DNA of 64,000 nucleotides from Brevundimonas sp. UBA4553. Lineage in GTDB: Bacteria; Pseudomonadota; Alphaproteobacteria; Caulobacterales; Caulobacteraceae. Both the position numbers and the translations under genes were made by a program. A model generated the notes under the pieces. It was not told the origin of the DNA. It made no database searches and was given only the letters and a program-made list of their open reading frames with translations. Location of the stretch: assembly GCF_002387245.1 (NCBI RefSeq), contig NZ_DGLD01000019.1, positions 124,001 through 188,000 of the forward strand. Direction: 5' to 3'. Shown here in pieces: positions 7,796 to 15,651 of the stretch; positions within the stretch are counted from its first letter, which is position 1; the number at the start of each line of letters is the position of its first letter.

Positions 7796-9733
7796 CTAGC
7801 CGATGTCCGCCGGCCGCGCGCCCTTCGGCGCCGCATGCCGGGAGAAGCCGACCACGAGGATGGCGATCGTCAGCAGCTGAACGGCGACGCCTTCGACCGT
7901 CGGGTAGAGGCCGAGGATTTCGATCCGGGGGATCCAGGCCAGCGGGTGGACATCGAGCCAGCCTGCCTCCTGCAACGCCGCCACCCCCTTCCCGACGAGG
8001 ACGACCGACAGGATGGCCATGAGGATCGAGCTCAGGGAGAAGAACCGGCCGATCGGCAGGCGCTTGCTGTAGGCCAGCAGGGCCCAGGCCACTATGGCCA
8101 GGATGACCACCGCCGTCAGGGCGCCGGCCAGCATGCCGAGGTGGCCGCCTTGGCTCCAGATCGCCGCATAGAAGAGGATGGTCTCGAACACCTCCCGGTA
8201 GACCACGACGAAAGACAGCAGGAACAGGAACCAGGCCGACCGTTTCGACAGCGCGTGGGAGAGCTTGTCGCGGATATAGGTCTGCCAGGCGTCGGCGTGC
8301 GACTTGCCGTGCATCCAGATGCCCACCGAGACGAGCACGACGGCGGCCAGAAGCGAACCGAACCCTTCGGTCAGTTCCCGGCTGGCACCGCTGATGGAGA
8401 TGAAGAAGGTCGCGGCCGCCCAGGTGGCCCCGCCGGCGACCAGCGCGGCGACCCAGCCGCCGTGGACGTAGCGCAGCACCTCGGGCCGTTCGGCCTTCCT
8501 GAGGAAGGCGATCATCGCCACCACGATGAGCAGGGCCTCTAGGCCTTCGCGCAGCAGGATGGTGAAGGCGCCGAGGAAGCTGGCGAGATTGTCCGCCTCC
8601 TGGGGCGCGAGGGCCCGCTCGGCCGTGTCCAGCAGGGCGTTCGCACGAGCGACCCGACCGGCGACCTCCTGGGCGGGCGCACCCCGGCTGATAGAGACGC
8701 GCAGCTCGGTCATGGCGGTCTCGACCCGGCGCAGCAGGGCGCTGTCCCGGGCGCCGAGGGCCGGCTCGATCGGCTCGACGCCGTCGAGGTAGGCGGACAG
8801 CGCCGCGTCGGTGGCGGCCTTGCGATCGCCCCGTCGATAGGCGGCCTCGCTCTCCGCCAGGCGCGTCCGCGCCAGGGTCAGCGTCGATCCGGCCGGGCGC
8901 GCCGCGGCCTCGGGATGACGTCGCAGATAGGCGGTCAGGGCCCGCGCCCGGGGTTCGCCGAGGCGGGTGGCCAGCTCGGCCGGCGTGGTCTGGGTGAGGG
9001 CGGCCAGGTCGGGAAAGGCCGCGCGGACCGCCGGATCGCCGTCCCACAGGCGCTTGCCCTCGGCGGCTTCGGCGTCGGTGAAGGCGAAGCGGCCGACATA
9101 GAAGGCCAGCGCCCAGCGGTCCTCGGCCGGCAGGTGCGAGAAGCTGGCCATCGCCGTGCCCTCCAGCCCCTGGTCGATCACCTGATACAGCCCGAAGACG
9201 CTGCGCTGGCGCGCGCGCTCCACGTCGGCGAAGGCGATCGCCGGCGGATCGAGCCCTTCGGCGCCGGGGCCGTCGGCGCGCCCGGTCACGCCGTGGCAGA
9301 CCGCGCACTGCTCGGCGTAGAGGGCGGCGCCGCGGGCCAGGTCGGGCGGGAACGAGGGCGCCAGCGGGCTCGGATAGGCCGTCAGCACCGCGCCGGCCAG
9401 GGCCTTGGCCCGGGCGCCGACGACGGCCGGATCCGCCTTGTCCCGGATGGCCGCCTGCAGGCCCTCTGCGTCGCGCATCAGGGCGGCCTTGGCCGGGTTG
9501 GCCGGCAGGGCGTCCAGACGCGTCCGGATCTGGGTGCTGAACTCGATCATCTCGCCGTATTCGGCCGGATTGACGATCTCGCCGTCGGCCACTGCGCCGG
9601 CGTAGTCGACCGCCACATAATCCAGCAGCCGCCAGGCGACCTGGGCCTCCGAGGCGGACGGCGCCTGGGCGAGGGCCGGGGCGGCCAACCCTAGGGCGAA
9701 CAGCAGGGTGAGCAGACGGAGCAGAGGACGCAT
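7796..9733 (-). CDS. Cytochrome c / FTR1 iron permease fusion
   Basis: A 645-residue protein with a signal peptide, a periplasmic part containing one c-type haem site (CAVCH, C143-H147) with the following PPAIAF loop, a long helical linker, and a C-terminal FTR1 permease with about seven helices. The two REXXE iron-transport motifs are visible as LLREGLEALL and YREVFET. FTR1 family permeases take up iron after redox processing; the attached cytochrome domain may supply or accept the electron. It lies alone, with a Fur-like palindrome at 9745-9761 twelve bases before the start codon, so iron repression is likely. Confidence 0.92.
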   Translation of the reverse strand: MRPLLRLLTLLFALGLAAPALAQAPSASEAQVAWRLLDYVAVDYAGAVADGEIVNPAEYGEMIEFSTQIRTRLDALPANPAKAALMRDAEGLQAAIRDKADPAVVGARAKALAGAVLTAYPSPLAPSFPPDLARGAALYAEQCAVCHGVTGRADGPGAEGLDPPAIAFADVERARQRSVFGLYQVIDQGLEGTAMASFSHLPAEDRWALAFYVGRFAFTDAEAAEGKRLWDGDPAVRAAFPDLAALTQTTPAELATRLGEPRARALTAYLRRHPEAAARPAGSTLTLARTRLAESEAAYRRGDRKAATDAALSAYLDGVEPIEPALGARDSALLRRVETAMTELRVSISRGAPAQEVAGRVARANALLDTAERALAPQEADNLASFLGAFTILLREGLEALLIVVAMIAFLRKAERPEVLRYVHGGWVAALVAGGATWAAATFFISISGASRELTEGFGSLLAAVVLVSVGIWMHGKSHADAWQTYIRDKLSHALSKRSAWFLFLLSFVVVYREVFETILFYAAIWSQGGHLGMLAGALTAVVILAIVAWALLAYSKRLPIGRFFSLSSILMAILSVVLVGKGVAALQEAGWLDVHPLAWIPRIEILGLYPTVEGVAVQLLTIAILVVGFSRHAAPKGARPADIG

Positions 9734-9744
9734 GGGAGACCTAG

Positions 9745-9761
9745 TTGTGAGCGGCTCGCAA
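9745..9761 (-). promoter_or_regulatory. Fur-like iron box upstream of the FTR1 gene
   Basis: On the minus strand the sequence TTGCGAGCCGCTCACAA is a 17-bp palindrome with one mismatch. It resembles the TTGCGAAT/ATTCGCAA-style iron boxes seen before iron-uptake genes in caulobacters and relatives. Its place just before an FTR1 permease supports an iron regulator; the assignment to Fur itself is inference. Confidence 0.45.
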
Positions 9762-9870
9762 TAGCATTCAAGCGACGCCGCTGTCGCGTCTAAACCGCGG
9801 ACGCGCCCGGGCCCGCAGAGGCGGCCGCGATCGCGGCTGCCGTCGGGTCAGACTTCGTAACGCGCGGCCG

Positions 9871-11283
9871 TCAGAGGTGGATCGTGCGCTCGGCTACCGC
9901 CAGGCAGGCTTCGCGCAGGGCTTCCGGCAGGGTCGGATGGGCGTGGCTTGTGCGCGCCAGATCCTCGGCCGCCGCGCCGAACTGCATGGCGGCGACCGCT
10001 TCATGGATCAACCCGCCGGCCTCAGGGCCCAGGATGTGCACGCCGAGGATCTTGTCCGTCGCGGCGTCGGCCAGAACCTTGACCAGACCGTTCTTCTCCA
10101 GACGCGCCTTGGCCATGGCGTTGGCGGAGAAGGGGAAGCGCCCCACGCGGTAGGCCACGCCGGCCGCCTTGAGGTCGTCCTCGGTGCGGCCGACCGAAGC
10201 CAGTTCCGGCCAGGTATAGACGACCGCCGGAATCGTTCCGTAGTCCACATGGCCCGCGCCCCCCGCCAGGCGTTCGGCCAGGGCGATCCCTTCCTCCTCC
10301 GCCTTGTGGGCCAGCATGGCGCCGCCGATGACGTCGCCGATGGCGTAGACCCCGTCGGCGCTGGTCCGGAACCCTTCGTCCACCGGAATAAAGCCCCTGC
10401 GGTCGGGCGCAATGCCGACCGTTTCCAGATCGAGCCTGGCGGTTGCGGGCCGTCGGCCGATGGAGACCAGCACGACATCGGCCTTGATGGTTCCTCGCGC
10501 GCCATCGCCCATGGGCTCGACGTCGAGGACGACGTCGTCGCCCTCCATCCGCGATCCGACCACCTTATGCCCAAGGCAGAACTGGAAGCCCTGGGCCTCG
10601 AGCACCTTGTGCAGCGCCGCCGACATCTCCGAGTCGACGCCGGAGGCGATCCGGTCGAGCACCTCGATGACCGTGACCTCGCTGCCGAGCCGACGCCAGA
10701 CCGACCCCAGCTCCAGTCCGACGTAGCCGCCGCCGATCACCGCTAGATGGCGCGGCGCCGCCGTCAGGCTCAGGGCGCCGGCGGAGGTGACGATCCGCCG
10801 CTCGTCGATGGGCAGGTCGGGCAAGGTCGCCGCTTCCGATCCGCTGGCGATGACCACCGCCTTGCTGGCCTGCACCTCGAAAGCGCCGTCCGCGGCGCGC
10901 ACCTCCACCCGGTCGCGCGCCAGCAGCCGCCCGCGGCCCTGGAAGCGGGCGACCTTGTGCTTGCGCAGGAGGTAGGCGACCCCTTCGCCAAGCTCGGTCA
11001 CCATCTTGCCCTTGTGCCGCATGACACCGTCAAGATCGGCCCGCACATTGTCGACCATGACGCCGAACGCTTCGAGATTGCGCGCCATCTCCAGCCGCTC
11101 GGTGGCCTGGAGCAGCGCCTTGGACGGAATGCACCCGATGTTCAGGCAGGTCCCCCCGAGCAGTTCGCGGTCGTTGATGACCGCCACCGACAGGCGGAGC
11201 TGGCTCGCCCGGATCGCACACGGGTATCCGCCCGGCCCGCCGCCGATGATCACCAGGTCGTAGGAGGTCGTCGAACGGCTCAT
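9871..11283 (-). CDS. lpdA: Dihydrolipoyl dehydrogenase (lipoamide dehydrogenase)
   Basis: A 470-residue FAD/NAD disulfide oxidoreductase. It has the FAD dinucleotide fold VIIGGGPGGYPCAIRA, the redox-active pair in GGTCLNIGCIPSK (Cys-X4-Cys), the NAD fold VIGGGYVGLELG, and the C-terminal His-Glu base SHAHPTLPEAL that belongs to Lpd rather than mercuric reductase. It reoxidises dihydrolipoamide in 2-oxoacid dehydrogenase or glycine cleavage complexes, but no E1/E2 genes lie nearby. Standing alone between an iron permease and a P450 it may be an extra copy. It is not MerA: there is no N-terminal metal-binding domain and no C-terminal vicinal Cys pair. Confidence 0.95.
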   Translation of the reverse strand: MSRSTTSYDLVIIGGGPGGYPCAIRASQLRLSVAVINDRELLGGTCLNIGCIPSKALLQATERLEMARNLEAFGVMVDNVRADLDGVMRHKGKMVTELGEGVAYLLRKHKVARFQGRGRLLARDRVEVRAADGAFEVQASKAVVIASGSEAATLPDLPIDERRIVTSAGALSLTAAPRHLAVIGGGYVGLELGSVWRRLGSEVTVIEVLDRIASGVDSEMSAALHKVLEAQGFQFCLGHKVVGSRMEGDDVVLDVEPMGDGARGTIKADVVLVSIGRRPATARLDLETVGIAPDRRGFIPVDEGFRTSADGVYAIGDVIGGAMLAHKAEEEGIALAERLAGGAGHVDYGTIPAVVYTWPELASVGRTEDDLKAAGVAYRVGRFPFSANAMAKARLEKNGLVKVLADAATDKILGVHILGPEAGGLIHEAVAAMQFGAAAEDLARTSHAHPTLPEALREACLAVAERTIHL

Positions 11284-11346
11284 GGCGTCAGCCTTTGCTG
11301 CGAGTGGATGGGAGAGAAGGGCCCCGGCCAGCCCGAGGAAGCGGCA

Positions 11347-12606
11347 TCAGGCGCCCCCCTCATTGAGGGCCGCGTCGCGCGTCTCCATTCGGAACCCGCT
11401 TCCGGGGAGGGCCGGCAGGCGGCGGAAGTCGATCTCCAGATCCTGATCCGGCAGCCGGTAGTTCAGGTCGGCGAGCAGGCCGACGGCGCGCTCCATCAGC
11501 TCCACGACGATCCCTTCGCCAGGGCAACGGTGACCGGTCGCCGCATCCCCACCGCCCTGGGGGATGAGACCGAACGGATCTCCGGAGCCGTCGCTGAACC
11601 GCTCCGGCCGGAACGCCTCGGGATCAGTCCAGTGTGCGGGATCGTGATTGGAGCCATAGAGGTCGAGGACCACCTGACGGCCCTCCGGGAAGACCAGGTC
11701 GCGCCAGCGAAACGGCGCGCGCACACGCCCGATCACTGCCGGGAAGAACGGATAGAAGCGTCGGACTTCCTGGACGAAGGCGCGGCGACGTCCGGCGTCG
11801 GCGTCGGCCAGACGGGCCGCATCCGGGTGAGCCTGCATCGCGTGCGCCACAAACACGATGTAGACCGAGGTCGCGACAGTCGGCCGCAATACATTGGCCA
11901 GTTCGACCGCCGCCGTGTGGATCGGCAACGGTTCGCCGTCCGCGGCGCGGGTCCAGGCCCAGGCGTGGGCGGCCGTGTCCGGATCCGGCGACAGACGGCC
12001 GGCGCGAATGTCTTCAATGATCGAGCCCAGCCAGGCGTCGACGCGGCGACGCGCGTGCCTCGACCACAGATGCCGGGGGCCCCGCGATCCCGCCGCGTCG
12101 AACAGCGCCCTCAGGTGACGGACCCGTTTCGCCTCTTCGTGCGGCTCGAGCGGCACGCCGGCCCAGGCGCAGACGGCCCGCGTTAGCACCGGCTGCAAGG
12201 CGTCATACAGCACGATGTCGTCCTCGCCGGCCCATTCGACGGCCGCGCGCCGCCACTCCGCTTCGAACAGTTCGCCCAGTCGCGCGACACGGGCTGGCGA
12301 CATCAGGGACATGAACACGCCCTTGCGGGCGCGGTGGGCCTCGCCGTCCAGCCCCTGGACGCCGCCCTCGCCGAGCAGCGTGCGGCGGACCGGCGCCGGC
12401 ATGGCGCCCGCCCGCACGATGCGGGTCTCGTCATAGAAGATCCGCGCCGCCTCGCGGCCTCTCAGACAGGTCGTCTCCTTCAGCGCCAGGCGGGTCTCGA
12501 CGACGTCGGCGCCGGCCTGCTCGAACAGGTGGGAAAGGCGCCGATAAGGGTCTGTCAGCAGGGCCAGGGTCTGGTCGCCGTGTCGCGAGGTCGGCCGATG
12601 CGTCAT
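11347..12606 (-). CDS. Cytochrome P450, CYP152-type fatty-acid peroxygenase
   Basis: A 419-residue P450. The haem-ligand loop reads GHRCPGE, the ExxR motif lies in VQEVRRFYPFFP, and the I-helix region VLRPTVATS carries the Arg-Pro that in CYP152 enzymes (P450-BSbeta, OleT, SPalpha) binds the fatty-acid carboxylate in place of the usual acid-alcohol pair. The early ETTCLRG motif is also typical. These enzymes hydroxylate or decarboxylate fatty acids with hydrogen peroxide and need no redox partner. The ATG at 12606 has GGAGGA about eight bases upstream, which favours it over an upstream in-frame start at 12714. No link to the metal genes is obvious. Confidence 0.9.
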   Translation of the reverse strand: MTHRPTSRHGDQTLALLTDPYRRLSHLFEQAGADVVETRLALKETTCLRGREAARIFYDETRIVRAGAMPAPVRRTLLGEGGVQGLDGEAHRARKGVFMSLMSPARVARLGELFEAEWRRAAVEWAGEDDIVLYDALQPVLTRAVCAWAGVPLEPHEEAKRVRHLRALFDAAGSRGPRHLWSRHARRRVDAWLGSIIEDIRAGRLSPDPDTAAHAWAWTRAADGEPLPIHTAAVELANVLRPTVATSVYIVFVAHAMQAHPDAARLADADAGRRRAFVQEVRRFYPFFPAVIGRVRAPFRWRDLVFPEGRQVVLDLYGSNHDPAHWTDPEAFRPERFSDGSGDPFGLIPQGGGDAATGHRCPGEGIVVELMERAVGLLADLNYRLPDQDLEIDFRRLPALPGSGFRMETRDAALNEGGA

Positions 12607-12718
12607 CGAAATCCTCCAGAAGGACGGGCGGTCCGCGACGGGAGCCGCCAATCGCCTCCAAACGTCGCGGTGGGCTAATGGCTCCGGGGTCTTTGCGCCT
12701 TCCGGATCTTCCACAGGG

Positions 12719-13153
12719 TCAAAGCGGCGCGGATGGATCGTGCAACGCCTCGATCACCTTGCAGGCGGAGACCCGGCCCCCGGCGCATTCCGTCGTCATC
12801 CGCGACAGTTCGCGCTGGAGGGCGCGGAGCCGGGCGATCTTCTGTTTCACATCGGCGAGATGACGTTCGGCCAGGGTGCTGGCCTCGGCGCAGGGTCGAT
12901 CGGGGTGATCCGACAGATCAAGCAAGGAGCGGATCGAATCCAGATCGAAGCCCAGCTGGCGGGCATGCCGGATGAATGACAGGCGGCGCTCCGCCGCGTC
13001 GTCATACATGCGCCGGTCGCTGGCGGTGCGCGGCGGCGGCGGAAGCAAGCCGATTTCTTCATAGAAGCGGATGGTCGGAACCTTGACGCCCGTGGCGGCG
13101 GCCAGTTTGCCGATGGGGCGCAACCCGGACGAGGCGGGAGAGGGGAGGGGCAT
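12719..13153 (-). CDS. MerR-family regulator, PbrR/CadR/ZntR-like
   Basis: A 144-residue protein with the MerR winged helix (IGKLAAATGVKVPTIRFYEEIGLLPPPPRT), a long dimer helix, and metal-site cysteines C88, C123 and C131. The 35-residue spacing between the first two is the same as in MerR and PbrR; the C-terminal loop is one residue shorter than MerR. This points to lead, cadmium or zinc sensing rather than copper (CueR lacks the first Cys). It is downstream of lspA and the MAPEG gene in the same direction and is the best candidate to act on the 19-bp-spacer promoters at 14289-14319 and 27569-27599. Confidence 0.88.
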   Translation of the reverse strand: MPLPSPASSGLRPIGKLAAATGVKVPTIRFYEEIGLLPPPPRTASDRRMYDDAAERRLSFIRHARQLGFDLDSIRSLLDLSDHPDRPCAEASTLAERHLADVKQKIARLRALQRELSRMTTECAGGRVSACKVIEALHDPSAPL

Positions 13154-13201
13154 CGCGTCAGCTCGTAACGGCGGGTGAAAGGCATCTGGGGCGGGGAGGG
13201 A

Positions 13202-13743
13202 TCATCGGCCCAGCCCCATCAGGACGACGGCGATGCCGAAGGCGGCAATCGTGGAGGCGCCGGTGAGCGCCATGCCGAAGGCCGGGGCCGCCGCGCCCTG
13301 CGCGTAACCCAGGGCGAAGAAACCCCGACCAACCAGATAAAGAGGGACCAACACCGGCAGCAGGATCATCTCCTCGCCGCGCAGCACGGTGGCGAGCACC
13401 AGGTGGGCGCTCACCGCCAGAACGGTCTGTTCAAGCGAGTTCTGTAGCACGGCGGCGGGTAGGGCGAGCCTGGCGCCGGGCGCCGCATCGGCGGACCCGG
13501 CCGGTCGGCGTCGGACCGGAACCGGATGCTGGCCACCACCCTCAAACACCCCGCGAGCCACAGGAAGACCGGGAGATTCGCCTGCAGGGCATAGGCCAGC
13601 CTATCGGCCGTCGCCATGTCGCGCGCCGCGCCGAGAAGGGGCGGGGAAAGCCGCAGCCAGGCGGAGGCCGCCGCTGAGGCGGTGATGAGAATCGCCGGCG
13701 CCGAGCGGACGGCGATCGCCCTCTGTTCGGCGGGAAGCCTCAT
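13202..13743 (-). pseudogene. MAPEG-family membrane protein, frameshifted
   Basis: Reading starts at ATG 13743, overlapping the lspA stop (ATGA), and gives a hydrophobic N-terminal half ending near VVASIRFRSDADRPG. The matching C-terminal half (SADAAPGARLALPAAVLQNS, then LEQTVLAVSAH and three more membrane segments) lies in another frame. Both halves together form a MAPEG domain protein of about 180 residues, including the conserved N-x-x-E pair in QNSLEQT. One added G in the run at 13496-13498 would repair the frame. MAPEG proteins are glutathione-linked membrane enzymes. It sits between lspA and the MerR-type gene, so it is probably co-transcribed with them. Confidence 0.75.
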
Positions 13744-14264
13744 CGCGCCGCCCGTCCCAGGGTCGAGGACGCCGCGCGGCTGTCCGAGCCCCGGACGGTG
13801 AGGAGGAGCAGCGCGACGCCGCAGACAATGGCCGCATCGGCGAGGTTGAAGGTCGGCCAGTGCGCCGCCCCCCAATGAAGATCGATAAAATCGGTGACCG
13901 CGCCAAAGCGTAGCCGGTCGACGAGGTTCCCGATCGCTCCACCGGCGATGAGGCCTGCGGCGGCCGCCGTCACGGCGCTGCGCGTGCGCCAGATCCACGC
14001 CAGCAGGGCGCCGATGATCAGGGAGGCCACGGCGCTCAGCGCCCAGCGGCCGACGGCGCCTGAGCCGGCGAACAGGCCGAAGGTGACGCCGGGGTTGAAC
14101 CCGAGACGCAGCGCGAGAAACGGCGTGAGGTTGATCGGAGCGTCCAGCTGAGCGCGCGCCGCGGCCTTGGCGGCCTGATCCACGACGGCGATCAGCGCCG
14201 CGAGCGCGAAGGCGATCGTCTGCAGGCGGCCGGGAACGCGTCGCGTCGGGTGCATGGTGATCAT
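13740..14264 (-). CDS. lspA: Lipoprotein signal peptidase II in a heavy-metal setting (PbrC-like)
   Basis: A 174-residue protein with four membrane helices. The two catalytic aspartates are visible in NLVDRLRFGAVTDFID and PTFNLADAAI, and FNPGVTFGLF is the conserved region after helix 1. It cleaves prolipoproteins. Rather than lying in a housekeeping operon, it is preceded by a MerR-type promoter that closely resembles the Cupriavidus pbrA promoter and faces a decayed CDF gene; an lspA-type gene (pbrC) is part of the known lead resistance operon. ATG 14264 has GGAGG four bases upstream and is preferred over an in-frame ATG seven codons earlier. Confidence 0.92.
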   Translation of the reverse strand: MITMHPTRRVPGRLQTIAFALAALIAVVDQAAKAAARAQLDAPINLTPFLALRLGFNPGVTFGLFAGSGAVGRWALSAVASLIIGALLAWIWRTRSAVTAAAAGLIAGGAIGNLVDRLRFGAVTDFIDLHWGAAHWPTFNLADAAIVCGVALLLLTVRGSDSRAASSTLGRAAR

Positions 14265-14288
14265 GAAGCCTCCAATGGATTTCAACTG

Positions 14289-14319
14289 ATTTTGGGCCCT
14301 CTAGTTACTAGAGGATCAA
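14289..14319 (-). promoter_or_regulatory. MerR-type promoter and operator of lspA
   Basis: On the minus strand a -35 hexamer TTGATC (14319-14314) and a -10 hexamer CAAAAT (14294-14289) are 19 bp apart, the elongated spacing typical of MerR-family control. Between them lies a perfect 17-bp palindrome, CCTCTAGTTACTAGAGG (14298-14314), nearly the same as the PbrR operator of Cupriavidus metallidurans. The likely regulator is encoded at 12719-13153. Confidence 0.88.
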
Positions 14320-14420
14320 GCTGGTTTTATCTGACAGGCGTTTCTTTCATGGAAGCCATGCATTCTCGGCATGATCGTCTAGCCATTGGGAGATGCATGC
14401 TTCTCGCGAAAGGGTAATCC

Positions 14421-14998
14421 GATGACTGAACCCCCTCTCGTCCTGTGCACTTCCTCGCCCGGCTGCAGTTGCGGCGTGGCCTCCAGGTTCGACAGCGCCA
14501 CCCCGCCTACCGGCGCATCATGATCGCGGTGATCGCCGTCAACTGCGCCGCCTTTATGGCCATAGCCAGCGGCGTGTCCCTGCAAGGCTCGGCGCCCCCT
14601 GGGCGCCAATGTGCTCAACTTCCTGGCCGACGCGCCACCTACGGCATCAGCCTGGCCGTGATCGGACGTTCGGTCGCCGTGCAGTCCGGGGCGGCCAATG
14701 GCCAAGGCGCCAGCCTCGTTGCGTTGGTGCTGTTATTCCTCAGCTACGCGATCTCGCGAGCCACCTCCGGGGCGCCGTCCCGTGGCATCACCGGACTGGG
14801 CCCTCTGGGCTTCTTCGCCAACGCCCTGGCCGGCTTACTGCTGGTAAGCCACTGCGCAGGCGACGCCAACGTCCGCTCGCTCTGGCTATGCGCGCGCAAC
14901 GACCTTACCCAGAGCCTGGCGTCGCGGCGACCGGCGGAGCGGTCTGGCTGACCGGTTCACGATGGCCCGACCTGATAGCGGGAGCGCTACTCGGGTGA
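14421..14998 (+). pseudogene. Decayed CDF-family cation transporter
   Basis: The stretch begins with ATG 14421 coding for a short Cys-rich start (CTSSPGCSCGVASRFDSATP), then shifts frame into AYRRIMIAVIAVNCAAFMAIA, a typical first helix of CDF transporters. Pieces in different frames follow: LNFLADA, TYGISLAVIGRSVAVQSGAA, RSLWLCARND and finally GSRWPDLIAGALL, which matches the last helix of the family. At least three frame changes are needed to read it. It is divergent from lspA and probably once formed a lead/cadmium/zinc efflux partner of that module. No function is expected now. Confidence 0.75.
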
Positions 14999-15249
14999 AG
15001 ATTGCGCATTCTGCAATCTCGATCCACCTGCAGACGCAGCGAAAGAATCGGACGCGATCAGCGTGCGCTCGCTTAAAGATCGCTCGACGTTGCTGAATAG
15101 GTCGAGATGGCCGACGACGCGCCACTCTCGGCCTTGCATGTCGACTTTCCCTCTCCCTCACCGCGGATTGGTGGTCACTCGAAACAGTCGCAGCCCCCGA
15201 ACACTGTAACAGATTGCTTGATCGCCCGAATGAAAGTATCCACCACGCG

Positions 15250-15594
15250 ATGGCGTGGCCAATTGCGACATGGGCAAGACTGATACTGGCGGTGACCCTG
15301 GTCTCCGCCGTGTTTTTCGTCGCCCCGATCGCTGACGCCGCGACCTGCGTCCCGGAGACGGCATCGGCTCACGCCATGGTCGTTGAAGATGCGGGCGATG
15401 GCGACCAGGTCGACCCTGGCGCTGGGCACGGAGTCTGCACCCACGGCCACTGCCACCACAACGGAACTGCCCGTGCGGATGTCGCCGACCACATCGCGAT
15501 GCAGATCCACGCGCGGCCTGTTCACGCCTTCCCCTCGAGTGATTTTCCGTCGTCGATCTCTCCCGACGGCCTGAAGCGCCCTCCCAGAGTCTGA
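15250..15594 (+). CDS. Small His/Cys-rich periplasmic protein preceding czcCBA (CzcI-like)
   Basis: A 114-residue protein with an N-terminal signal sequence (ARLILAVTLVSAVFFVAPIADA) and a His/Cys cluster, GHGVCTHGHCHHNG, that can bind metal. Short proteins of this type often stand just before czcC and in Cupriavidus the analogous CzcI modulates the operon. Sequence identity to CzcI is not evident, so the link rests on position and composition. I prefer ATG 15250; the frame is open from TTG 15214. It is followed by czcC after 57 bases. Confidence 0.65.
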   Translation: MAWPIATWARLILAVTLVSAVFFVAPIADAATCVPETASAHAMVVEDAGDGDQVDPGAGHGVCTHGHCHHNGTARADVADHIAMQIHARPVHAFPSSDFPSSISPDGLKRPPRV

Positions 15595-15651
15595 CCGGAC
15601 GTCTGCGCCGCCGTGCGCGCGAACTCGTGTCAAATTTCTGGAAGATGAATC

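Noticed and set aside
7500..9308. 602-codon open frame overlapping the FTR1 gene in another frame
   Set aside because: Arg/Pro/Gly-rich chance frame; the FTR1 frame has all motifs.
9871..11283. Possibility that the disulfide oxidoreductase is a mercuric reductase
   Set aside because: It has the Lpd His-Glu end motif and lacks an N-terminal metal domain and a C-terminal Cys pair.
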